NCBI RefSeq assembly: GCF_032854445.1
Contig: NC_088302.1
Span: 40,492,191 to 40,556,190 of the forward strand
DNA length: 64,000 nucleotides
DNA from: Liolophura sinensis
Taxonomy: Eukaryota; Mollusca; Polyplacophora; Chitonida; Chitonidae
Reading direction: 5' to 3'
The notes under the pieces are model-generated. The model was given only the letters and a program-made list of their open reading frames with translations. It was not told the origin of the DNA and did no database searches. A program made the translations under genes and the position numbers. Positions 24,369 to 35,100 of this stretch are shown piece by piece. Positions within the stretch are counted from its first letter, which is position 1; every line of letters starts with the position of its first letter.

Positions 24369-26848
24369 ACCGATCGGTTTCAAATTTGACATGCAACTAG
24401 TAGGTCATGAGTTCTTTAAAGTTTGCGAAAATGGTTAACTTCCGGTCAAAATTCTGGAAGTTCGCCATTGGTCGAATTTATGACGTCACAAAAAGTTCTC
24501 AAAGTTCAAATGTTCTGAACGTATTCTGGTGTATCTTGAGCTGCTGATTCTGAATCTGCTTGTGTTTTTGGCATATCTGTGTAACTTTTTGAGATATTAG
24601 CAAAAAACTCAAAAAAGTGACGTAACTTCAATGACCTGTAACTCGAGATCTGTGGGAGCTAGAAATGTGCAACCTGCACGAAATTGTAGCCCAAGACATG
24701 CTCTTTCGAGCATTCGTCAATGGATTTGAGCTCCGATCAATAGTTTTTTCGCTACAAGCGTTTAAATGACAACACCGTTTTTTGTTTAGAAAAAGGTGCT
24801 AATCCTATTGCTTTAACATGGAGTTAGATGGGGACAAAACTGGGTTTGTAGTATTTGACATGATGCTTTCGGCTACACTGTCCGTGATCTCCCGAAACGG
24901 TTGTAGGATGACATTGATTCCAGTTCCCATTCAACTCCAGTACTCTATTAGATGGCGTAGAGATCTAACTTCAACAGCAAACGACATGGACCTGTAAAAG
25001 TTAGCTTTGTTTTGCGCAGACCTCGTGCTCTTTACTATACGTTAAACAATCCAGGGTGATTAACAAATATGGATATGTGAACTGGTCCAAGTGCTGACTT
25101 TCTAACGATGGCCGAGCTATCAGTGGAACAGTTAGTCTGTGCATGGCATGTCGTGGATTGAGATGTGAATGTACAAACTTGCTGTTACACTGGTCGTGTT
25201 TTTGCCTGATTTCTTACAATTAGCGGGCTAAGTCTGCCAAGGAACGACCGTTTTTCACTGGGCATAGCGTAGCATCATTAAGGTCGATAATCTATTCGAG
25301 GGAATGCAAATGACCGGCCGACTGCCTCAATGGCGAAAGGTGTAAGGTCGCATGGAAACTTTGAAAGCCGTGTATGTGAAACATGTATCCTTCGAACACA
25401 GAACATGAAGGGGAAAACTTCATCGATCAGATCCGGGATCCCGGCCTAGGATCTGCTATTCGCAGATCCATTCTAGTTATTATTATTATTATTTTTTTTT
25501 TTTCACCGACTTTGTTCGCATGGAAACTTTTTTACCGTTCAACATACAGGTCTGAAATTTTGCACACATAATCTGGCGGTGAATATCTCGGGACAAATTC
25601 TCAACTTTTTTGTTATGTCACGTGGTTCGGCCGCCATATTGGATTTTGTGTAAAATCTTTAAAAATCTTCTTCTCCAGAACCACTGAACCGATCGGTTTC
25701 AAACTTGACATGCGGCTAGTAAGTCACGAGTTCTTTAAAGTTTGCGAAAATAGTTGACTTCCGGTCAAAATTCTGGAAGCTCGCCATTGGTCGAATTTGT
25801 GACGTCACAAAAAGTTCTCAAAGTTCAATTGTTCTGAACGTGTTCTGGTGTATCTTGAGCTGCTGATTCTGAATCTGCTTGTATTTTTTGCATATCTGTG
25901 TAACTTTTTGAGATATGAGCAAAAAACTCAAAAAAGTGACGTAAATTCAATGACCTGTAACTCGAGAACTATGACAGCTAGAAATGTGCAACCTGCACGA
26001 AATTGTAGCCCAAGACATGCTCTTTCGAGCGTTCGTCAACAGATTTGAGCTCCGATCAATAGTTTTTTCGCTACAAGCGTTTAAATCACAACACCGTTTT
26101 TTGTTTAGAAAAAGACGGGAATCCCATTGCTTTAACATGGAGTTAGATGGGGACTGGACTGGGTTTGTAGTATTTGACCTGATGTTTCGGCCACACTGTC
26201 CGTGATCTCCCGAAACGGTTGTGGGATGACATTGATTCCAGTTCCCATCTATCTCCAGTACTCTATTAGATGGGGTAGAGATCTAACTTCAACAGCAAAC
26301 GACGTGGACCTGTAAAAGTTAGCTTTGTTTTGCGCAGACCTCGTCCTCTTTACTATACGTTAAACAGACCAGGGTGATTGACAGATATGGACATGTGCCC
26401 TGGTATAACTGCTGACTTTCTAACGATGGCCGAGCTATCAGTGGAGCTGTGAGTCTGTGCATGGCAGGTCGTAGATTGAGATGTGAATGTACAAACTTGC
26501 TGTTACACTGGTCGTGTTTTTGCCTTATTTCTTACAAATAGCGGGCTAAGTCTGCCAAGGGACGACCGTTTTTCACTGGGCATAGCGTAGAATCATCAAG
26601 GTCGCTGATCTATTCGAGAGAATGCATATGACCGGCCGACTGCCTCAGTGACAAACGGTGTAAGGTGGCATGGAAACTTTGAAAGCCGTGTATATGGAAC
26701 ATGTGTCCTTCGAACACAGAACATGACGGGGAAAACGTCATCGATCAGATCCGGGATCCCGGCCTAGGATCTGCTATTCGCAGATCCATTCTAGTTAGGG
26801 ATCCCGTTCTCCCGAACGGGATCCCTATTGTAATCGTTCTGTTTTTTC

Positions 26849-26880
<32 letters not shown>

Positions 26881-29505
26881 TTTTTTTCACCGACTTTGTT
26901 CGCATGGAAACTTTTTTACCGTTCAACATACAGGTCTGAAATTTTGCACACATATTCTGGCGGTGAATACCTCGGGACAAATTCTCCACTTTTTTTGCTA
27001 TGTCACGTGGTTCGGACGCCATATTGGATTTTGTGTAAAATCTTTAAAAATCTTCTTCTCAAGAACCACTGAACCGATCGGTTTCAAATTTGACATGCAG
27101 CTAGTAGGTCACGAGTTCTTTAAAGTTTGCGAAAATGGTTCACTTCCGGTCAAAATTCTGGAAGCTCGCTATTGGTCGAATTTGTGACGTCACAAAAAGT
27201 TCTCAAAGTTCAAATGTTCTGAACGTATTCTGATGTATCTTGAGCTGCTCATTCTGAATCTGCTTGTCTTTTTTTGGTATCTGCAAAACTTTTTGAGATA
27301 TAAGCAAAAAACTCAAAAAAGTGACGTAAGTTCAATGACCTGAAACTCGAGAACTATGGCAGCTAGAAATGTGCAACCTGCACGAAATTGTAGCCCAAGA
27401 CATGCTCTTTCGATCATTCGTCAACAGATTTGAGCTCTGATCAATAGTTTTTTCGCTAGAAGCGTTTAAATCACAACACCGTTTTTTGTTTAGAAAAGAT
27501 TGGAATCCTATTGATTTAACATGGATTTAGATGGGGACTGGACTGGGTTTGTAGTATTTGACCTGATGCTTTCGCCCACACTGTCCGTGATCTCCCGACA
27601 CGGTTGTAGGATGACATTGATTCCAGTTCCCATCAAACTCCAGTACTCTATTAGCTGGCGTAGAGATCTAACTACAACAGCAATCGACGTGGACCTGTAA
27701 AAGTTAGCTTTGTTTTGCGCAGACCTCGTGCTCTTTACTATACGTTAAACAGGCCAGGGTGACTGACAGATATGGACATGTGCCGTGCTCCAAGTGCTGA
27801 GTTTCTAACGATGGCCGAGCTATCAGTGGAGCAGTGAGTCTGTGCATAGTAGGTCGTGGATTGAGATGTGAATGTACAAACTTGCTGTTACACTGGTCGT
27901 GTTTTTGCGTTATTTCTTACAACTAGCCGGCTAAGTCTGCCAAGGAACGACCGTTTTTCGCTGGGCATGGCGTAGCATCGTCAAGGTCGCCGATCTATTC
28001 GAGGGAATGCAAATGATCAGCCGACTGCCTCAGTGACAAACGGTGTAAGGTCGGAAGGTAACTTTGAAAGCCGTGTATGTGGAACATGTGTCCTTCGAAC
28101 ACAGAAGATGAAGGGGAAAACGTCATCGATCCGATCCGGGATCCCGGCCTAGGATCTGCTATTCGCAGATCCATTCTAGTTATTATTATTATTATTATTT
28201 TTTTTTCACCGACTTTGTTCGCATGGAAACTTTTTTACCGTTTAACATACAGGTTTGAAATTTTGCACACATATTCTGGCGGTGAATACCTCGGGACAAA
28301 TTCTCCACTTTTTTGCCATGTTACGTGGTTCGGACGCCATATTGGATTTTGTGTAAAATCTTTAAAAATCTTCTTCTCCAGAACCATTGAACCGATCGGT
28401 TTCAAATTTGACATGCTGCTAGTAAGTTACGTGTTCTTTAAAGTTTGCGAAAATGGTTTACTTCCGGTCAAAATTCTGGAAGTTCGCCATTGGTCGAATT
28501 TATGACGTCACAAAAAGTTCTCAAAGTTCAATTGTTCTGAACGTATTCTGGTGTATCTTGAGCTGCTGATTCTGAATCTGCTTGTATTTTTTGCATATCT
28601 GTGTAACTTTTTGAGATATTAGCAAAAAACTCAAAAAGTGACGTAACTTTAATGACCTGTAACTCGAGATCTGTGGGAGCTAGAAATGTGCAACCTGCAC
28701 GAAATTGTAGCCCAAGACTTGCTCTTTCGAGCATTCGTCAACAGATTTGAGCTCCGATCAATAGTTTTTTCGCTACAAGCGTTTAAATGACAACACCGTT
28801 TTTTGTTTAGAAAAAGGTGCTAATCCTATTGCTTTAACATGGAGTTAGATGGGGACAAAACTGGGTTTGTAGTATTTGACCTGATGCTTTCGCCTACACT
28901 GTCCGTGATCTCCCGAAACGGTTGTAGGATGACATTGATTCCAGTTCCCATCTAACTCCAGTACTCTATTAGATGGCGTAGAGATCTAACTACAACAGCA
29001 AACGACATGGACCTGTAAAAGTTAGCTTTGGTTTGCGCAGACCTCGTGCTCTTTACTATACGTTAAACAATCCAGGGTGATTAACAAATATGGATATGTG
29101 AACTGGTCCAAGTGCTGACTTTCTAACGATGGCCGAGCTATGAGTGGAGCAGTGAGTCTGTGCATGGCATGTCGTGGATTGAGATGTGAATGTACAAACT
29201 TGCTGTTACACTGGTCGTGTTTTTGCCTTATTTCTTACAATTAGCGGGCTAAGTCTGCCAAGGAACGACCGTTTTTCACTGGGCATAGCGTAGCATCATT
29301 AAGGTCGCCAATCTATTCGAGGGAATGCAAATGACCGGCCGACTGCCTCAATGGCGAAAGGTGTAAGGTCGCATGGAAACTTTGAAAGCCGTGTATGTGA
29401 AACATGTGTCCTTCGAACACAGAACATGAAGGGGAAAACTTCATCCATCCGATCCGGGATCCCGGCCTAGGATCTGCTATTCGCAGATCCATTCTAGTTA
29501 TTATT

Positions 29506-31199
29506 GTTTTTGTACAACGGGACTAGGGGTGTTAATTACCCAACATGGACATATGAGTCACATATAATTAACCATAGCTGTATTTCCTGCTCGCTACCTA
29601 GCTGCACTTATAAACATAGACGATGCAGTTATCACTGACTGATCAGTGCAATTTTTCCCACTGACTTTCCCCTTTTGGTAAACAGAAGTACAGTAATACA
29701 AATACACACAGAACACAAAAGTAAACTACCTGTGAAAATGGAAAACTTCTTTCATGTCTTCGATAATTTCATAAATATTTCTTCCGCAATAGGTATTGTG
29801 TTGTCTGGACAAGATAATATTTTTTATGTCCCATGTCTCCGGTTTCTTCACCCATAAACCTGAGCACTGTCATCAGAGAATAACTCTTAACTGAACATTT
29901 AATTATTATTTAACACCAATCAAACAGTCAATAAATAAATGTACGCCCCACGCCCCTTTTAATGCCCTGTATATTGTCTGTTTGTTGATGTCCAATTTAA
30001 GGCTAGATAACTACACTGTACTCAGATATAGGAACTTGGGTGTGTAACCAATTTATGTGTACTTTTAATTTTGTAACAAAGGATAGGCTACTGTATACAC
30101 ATATAGTCATCCATGAACTGCGAATTGTTTAAGTTGAGTCAGCTGCATGTTGTCAACTTGATAGGACTACATTCAACGAACAAGAAGGATGTTAGTCCTA
30201 ATATGAAGAGATTGATCTCTTGTGCCGACCTGACATGAACGTGCCTACACAAAAGAACCACAATCATCCTGTATACGCCATCAGCCCACATCAGTATAGA
30301 GGAAGTTCATTTTGTGTACATTAGGACAACCTCTAATTCGTCACTTACATATATATGGGAATTCAGACTGCACAGGTTAACCAACAAGTAGAATAGATTA
30401 AAGTAGAAGCAATCTAAAATACGAAGTACGATTCATCATACAGACAAATGAAAACTATGCGTAAAAATACTTTCATTATTTTTTTTTCAGATATTTTAGA
30501 GTGTTGAAAGGCATTTAAATATTTGAATACAATGGTGGGCTTTATGGGTTATACTTACCGTGTCTAGGTACCCTGACGTCACATCACCTTGTTTTGCCTG
30601 ATGTTTACCAGGAAGGAATTTTTGGGAACATTATTTCAGTAATCTTTTATTCATTGGTAAAAAGAGCTATTCCAACATTCGGTGTCGAGATTAGAGTTCA
30701 ATAAACTTCCTTTGATGTCAGAGTTCCTATATAACCTCTGACAGTATAGTTCATAAAGCCGATCTTATAGAATTCAAACGTTTCAGCGTCTTTAACTCTT
30801 TTCAAAAAAAATCTAAAACAAAAATAAATATAAAGTAAATTATAAAATGAACAAGTATATTTACGCATAAGTTTATGTCGTCTACTTCGATTTTTAGAGG
30901 TCTGTTCCTTTAACAAGTTGGAGAGATAATGGTTGCTATTACACGATTTGCTGTCTGAATCATTTGGTTGTTGCTCTTTGCATACCAGATAGCAATGATT
31001 GTTGCTATGGTAATTAAAAAAAAGACAAGGAAACAATTCCATCTTTACATCAGCACACACACACACACTTATATGCATATATGCACCCTAATACAAATAT
31101 AGGGTACCATAATCTTCTTTTATCAGTGAGAATATTTCCCTGGTACGGTCGACACGTTCATCAAAGTACCATTGACATGGAATACAGTTATGGGCCAAG
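29506..31199. other. Unique sequence, no gene recognised
   Basis: This is AT-rich unique DNA right of the macrosatellite. It includes a fragment resembling a plus-oriented SINE tail near 29900-29935 (acaccaatcaaac then AATAAATAAAT) and a (CA)n run at about 31055-31070. No frame longer than about 125 codons or with recognisable motifs was found. Confidence 0.45.
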
Positions 31200-31371
31200 A
31201 TGAAGTGTAGTTCGTGCAATAACAGTGCAAAGCAGTCTTCTCAACATATCAGTCTGCTGGAGAGAAACCCCACGCTAGCCAGTGTTTATCTCGTTTTCAC
31301 GATAGCCTCTTCGACCGGTGACGGGGACCTTTGGTAACGTGCTGGTCATTTTGGCCTTTGGTACTACAAAG
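31200..31371 (+). pseudogene. Orphan exon 1 of the melatonin-receptor-like GPCR family
   Basis: ATG at 31200 opens MKCSSCNNSAKQSSQ, then SLLERNPTLASVY. This aligns with the first exon of the intact receptor at 54802 (MNCSTCNGSTNQTTH, SLLERNPALAIPY). After a 1-nt frame change near 31315 it continues as GTFGNVLVILAFGTTK, the end of TM1. The splice donor is lost: intact copies have GT after ACAAAG, here the sequence is CT. No exon 2 or 3 was found downstream, where a LINE now sits. It is an isolated relic of the same tandem family. Confidence 0.8.
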
Positions 31372-31435
31372 CTAGCCAGTCTATAGTCAGTCTAAACCAA
31401 TACTCTAAGCCAAGTAATCACAGTTTGAAAGGCAA

Positions 31436-31520
31436 AGAGTGAGTGAGTGAGTGCTTGGGGTTTAACACCGTAAGTTACAACTTCCTCTTTTAAGGTCTTA
31501 GGTGTGACTCGACCCAAGAA
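31436..31520 (-). mobile_element. SINE-B fragment
   Basis: The (GAGT)n tail followed by gcttggggtttaac, then acttcctcttttaagg and ggtgtgactcgaccc, match the second SINE family (full copy at 42216). The middle of the element is deleted. Confidence 0.75.
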
Positions 31521-31935
31521 GGCAAAAAGTATTAATTATTTGGTCTTCTTTGTATAATTATGGGTTTCAATCTCCGTCATCAGAATATACAGTCCTTATA
31601 TTCACTTGGTCAAGAACTAAAATTTTTTTCTGTTATCGCTTGCAGATAAACCAGATGTCTGCTTACAGGAGACGTTTTCAAAAACCCCATCTAGGCTTAA
31701 CATACCCTGGCTTTGGAATATTCCGTGCTGATAGAGTCAATCGTGCTGGAGGAGGGTTGGTAACGTTTATTTAGAATTCTTTGTTTTTAAGAAGTTGTGC
31801 TACCTAATCTGCAGTCAATTGAATGTCAATGCTAAAAAAATTGCATTGTGTGATGAACATTTTGTGAACATTGTAAATCTTTACAATTCCTGCAATAAGA
31901 TTGATCCACGTGACCTGAGCTAAGTACTTGAGTCA

Positions 31936-32529
31936 TTGGACGGCTCAGTAATATTATGCGGAGATTTTAATGCTCATAACGAACTATGGGGAAGTGACAA
32001 CACAGTTATTAATGGTCGTACAGTTGCTGAGTTCATAGGTGAAAATAATCTAGTTCTCCTAAATGATGGCTCCGGTACTAGGCTTGATATCCGTACTGGC
32101 AAAGTATCGGCACTTGATCTTACCATCTGTACTGCAGATCTATGTCCTGCCTTCACTTGGAACGTTGACAATGTCTCCCCTTGCGGGAGCGATCATTATC
32201 CGATAGTCATTTACTTTGGTTTGTTACCGCATTGCAGCTCTGGACAAGGCCTCCCTAAATGGAAATTGAAGAAGGCAGACTGGTACAAATATCGTAAGGA
32301 ATGTGAGACGAGCTTTTCTGTAACTACTTTTGACAATGATATTGATACTTTTAATTCAAACGTTGTTGATGCCATCAACTTTGCAGCTGAGAAATCTATT
32401 CCTCAATCGAAGCCTAGTCTAGGAAAGACACCAATCCCGTGGTGGAACGAGGAATGCAGCTCAGCTATAAGGGACAAGAAACGGACAAAGAAAAGGGCAT
32501 GTCGTACGCGTCTCTATGAAGATGATTGA
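31936..32529 (+). pseudogene. LINE endonuclease C-terminal part
   Basis: A 197-codon frame carries CGDFNAHNELWGS (metal and catalytic residues), DLTICT and GSDHYPIVI (catalytic Asp-His). These are signatures of the EEP endonuclease that nicks target DNA for target-primed reverse transcription. The upstream part with QET and AGGGLVTFI is separated by stops near 31775-31930. The final residues run into the linker before the reverse transcriptase. Confidence 0.88.
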
Positions 32530-33935
32530 ATATATACGTTGCAAGGCTGTTGCACAGCGTGTTATTAAGCAAACACAGAAAGCCCATTGGCGTAAATATT
32601 GCTCAAATCTCACCAATCGCCATTCTCTTAAGACCGTGTGGTCCCAGGTGAAAGCAGTCAGCGGAAATCGTAAGCACTCAACTATTCCTATACTAAGTAC
32701 TGATATGACATGCTCCGTTACAGACAAAGAAAAATGCAATGTTTTAGCAGATAACTTTGCATGTGTATCAAGTTCGGATAACTACGATCCGGAATTTCTG
32801 GAGCACAATGAAAACATGGAAAACTCCAATTCTTTTGAGAATGTATTATTCAATGATTTCCTCCCCTAGTTAAAACAAGCTCTTTCAGCTAAGAAGGACT
32901 TTTCTCCCGGAGAGGGCAATATACGTTACTCAATGATAAAGAACTTGCCAGATAAATGTTTGAACGTTTTGTTAGTTCTGTACAATTCTGTGTGGAATAA
33001 AATGTATCTCCCCTTAGCATGGAAGAGGGCAACAGTAGTTCCAATTGCCAAACCTGGAAAAAACGCATCAGTTCCGTCATCATACCCACCAGTTGCACTA
33101 ATTCACTATGGTGAATTCCAGGTTGGTTTGGTTTCTGACTAAAAACAACATTTATTCACCACCCAAAGTGGATTTCGATCTAACAGAAGCACCACTGATC
33201 ATATTGTAACACTTGAGTCAACAATTCTTAGATCCTTGGCCAATAAAGAGTCCGTCTGTGCAGTTTTCTTGGACATCGAGAGAGCTTATGATATGCTATG
33301 GAAACAGGGCCTGTTGATGAAGATGAGAGAGCTTGGTATTGGTGGTAACTTATTTGGTTGGGTTAAAAGTTTTGTGTCTGACCGGCTAATTCAGGTACGC
33401 ATTGGCAAAACCTATTCTCATCCTTATCCTGTTAAAAACGGGGTGACCCAGGGAAGCGTAATATCGCCGACTCCCTTCAACATCGCCATAAATGACCCTC
33501 CCCGAAGTGCTGGATCCTAATTTAAGCCATTCGCTATTTGCAAACTATAAAGGCATATGGTATGGTACAACAAATCTTCTGCTTGCTAGAAAGTACATAC
33601 AAGAAGGTTTGGATGCTATCTCAACCTGGAGTAAAGCATGGAGGTTCAAGTTTTCAACAGCTAAGACAGAAGCCGTAATTTTCACAAACAAGAGGTTACT
33701 ACCTTCCATGTCGGTATATCTGAAAGGTAGTGAGGTTAAGATTGTACAATCATTTCGTTATTTGGGTGTTTTGTTTGACTCTAAACTTACTTGGAATGCT
33801 CATGTAAATTCCACTGTAACAAAATGTCAGAAAGCTCTCAATCTGATGAGAGCTGCACCTGGGAAATGTTGGGGCGCTGACACTTATTGTCTGTTGTTAA
33901 TGTATCGAACGCTTGTTCGTTCACGGTTAGATTAA
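32516..33935 (+). pseudogene. LINE reverse transcriptase, catalytic motif lost
   Basis: Fragments in shifting frames cover the linker (32516-32869), fingers (32933-33142; WKRATVVPIAKPGK) and palm (33236-33520; FLDIERAYDMLWKQ and NGVTQGSVISP). The thumb region follows at 33492-33935 (FRYLGVLFDSKLTWNAHV). The metal-binding motif C, normally [F/Y]xDD, reads LFANYK at 33534-33551, so both aspartates are gone. At least three frame changes and a stop near 33140 separate the pieces. Confidence 0.88.
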
Positions 33936-34389
33936 AGCTAAGCTTGACGGTATTACTAACTAATGTTCAGCTCTCCGTACTGCAACACGTACTCTTAAAA
34001 CAACTGCCTTAAATGTACTTCAACATATATGTTATGAATGGCCTCTTTTTGTTCGAAGACAGTTTCGATCACTGCAATTTGGAGTGAAGTTGATAGCTTC
34101 ACATGGAAACTGCAACTGACATTTTCAGACCATCCTGTTATGATATTCTGTTTGAAGGTACAAGCAGAAAAAGATAGCCCTTTAGAGTAGGAGCGAAATG
34201 TATGTACGACACAATGCAGATTGCCGGCATTCAAATCTGGTACAATTTTATTCCTGCGTTTCCTCCATAGAAGTCACGTCTACCGAATATTTCACAAGCC
34301 TTACACAGAGAAGTGGAAAAGCAGATGACTCAGAGTTTGTCTCCCTTTTCTCTAGGGATTATATTGCCAGAACGTGGAGCCACTATCTA

Positions 34390-35070
34390 CAGGTTTTTAC
34401 AGATGCCTCAAAGTGCCCGGATACTGACAAAACCGGCCGTGCATTTTGTGTCCCAGAAATTCACTATAGTAAGGCGTTTAGACTTACGGATTTATTTATT
34501 TGATTTGTATTTTACGCCGTACTCAAGAATATTTCACTTATGTGAGGGCGGCCAGCATTATGGTGGGTGGAAACCGGGCACAGCCCGGGGGAAACCCACG
34601 ACCATCCGCAGGTTGCTGTCAGACCTTCCTACGTACGGACGGAGAGAAAGCCAGCATGAGCTGGACGAACTCACAGCGACCGCATTGATGAAAGACTTCT
34701 AGGTCATTACGCTGCGCTAGCGGGCTAACCAACTGAGCCACGGAGGCCCTTTGGACTTACGGATGCAGTATCGGTATTTACTGCTGAATAGACTAGGATT
34801 CTGTGTGCGCTGCATTTTTTAGCAGATTTTAAGCCAACAAGAGCCGTTATCTTCACGGATTCTCAAAGTGCGATACTTGCTTTACATAATTTTTCGCCAA
34901 GGATAGGCTCTCCAATCATTTTTGATATACTTCATTTATGTACCTGTTTATTCTACCAAGGTGTGGAAATCTGTTTTGAGTGGATCCCAGGCCATTCTAG
35001 TATTGCAGGTTATGAATGAGCGGACAAGCTAGCGAAACAAGCGCTGTCTCATTTACATATTGAACACTAC
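34390..35070 (+). pseudogene. LINE RNase H domain, interrupted by a SINE
   Basis: The first part, VFTDASKCPDTDKTGRAFCV, ends at 34491 and resumes after the SINE at 34765. It continues with RAVIFTDSQSAILALHNFS and EWIPGHSSIAG, then ADKLAKQA after an in-frame stop near 35018. The acidic residues typical of RNase H1 (FTDAS, TDSQSA, ADKLAK) are visible. This domain would degrade the RNA template during retrotransposition in a live element. Confidence 0.85.
34492..34753 (-). mobile_element. Full-length SINE-A with target-site duplications
   Basis: The element is flanked by an 11-bp direct repeat GACTTACGGAT (34481-34491 and 34754-34764) inside the LINE RNase H. Read on the minus strand it starts with a tRNA-like head (TGGCTCAGTTGGTTAG as A box, a degenerate B box about 50 nt later). 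It then has a conserved body (tgggtttcccccgggc, cataatgctggccgcc, aagtgaaatattcttgag) and ends in an AAATAAATAA tail. It was probably mobilised by a LINE. Confidence 0.93.
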
Positions 35071-35100
35071 TTGGTTTCGGCACTGATCATGGCGTGCATC

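Larger units (their letters stand above)
18588..29505. repeat. Macrosatellite of about 1.33-kb units, 8 complete copies
   Basis: Nine copies of a junction sequence ending in CTAG sit at 18661, 19966, 21457, 22773, 24157, 25473, 26791, 28176 and 29494. The intervals are 1305, 1491, 1316, 1384, 1316, 1318, 1385 and 1318 bp. The left end holds only about 70 bp of a unit before the first junction; the right end stops just after the last junction, where the sequence becomes unique. Each unit holds an ATT run, a CATATTGG block, TGACGTCA in most copies, and gagttagatgggga further on. No frame is conserved as protein: apparent frames start in the junction and run through the ATT run. Length differences mostly reflect 0, 1 or 3 copies of an extra palindromic module after the junction. 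Confidence 0.95.
31620..35100 (+). mobile_element. I-like non-LTR retrotransposon (LINE), inactive
   Basis: On the plus strand, in order: an apurinic-type endonuclease (LQETF near 31665, GDFNAH near 31966, SDHYPI near 32190), a reverse transcriptase (motif A LDIERAYD, motif B KNGVTQGSVISP) and an RNase H (FTDAS near 34398, FTDSQSA near 34850, EWIPGHSSIAG near 34980). Endonuclease, reverse transcriptase and RNase H in this order is typical of I and related clades. Multiple frameshifts and stops, a mutated catalytic motif C and an inserted SINE show that the copy is dead. The 5' ORF1 and the exact ends were not identified; similarity fades after about 35100. Confidence 0.88.

Noticed and set aside
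19867-28505. Recurrent frames of about 100-140 codons starting near each macrosatellite junction
   Set aside because: They run from the junction palindrome through the ATT microsatellite into the unit body, differ in frame and length between units, and show no conserved protein beyond DNA-level identity.
18588-29505. Calling the macrosatellite a Helitron outright
   Set aside because: The hairpin plus CTAG fits, but no 5' TC, no insertion-site evidence and no coding capacity were seen.
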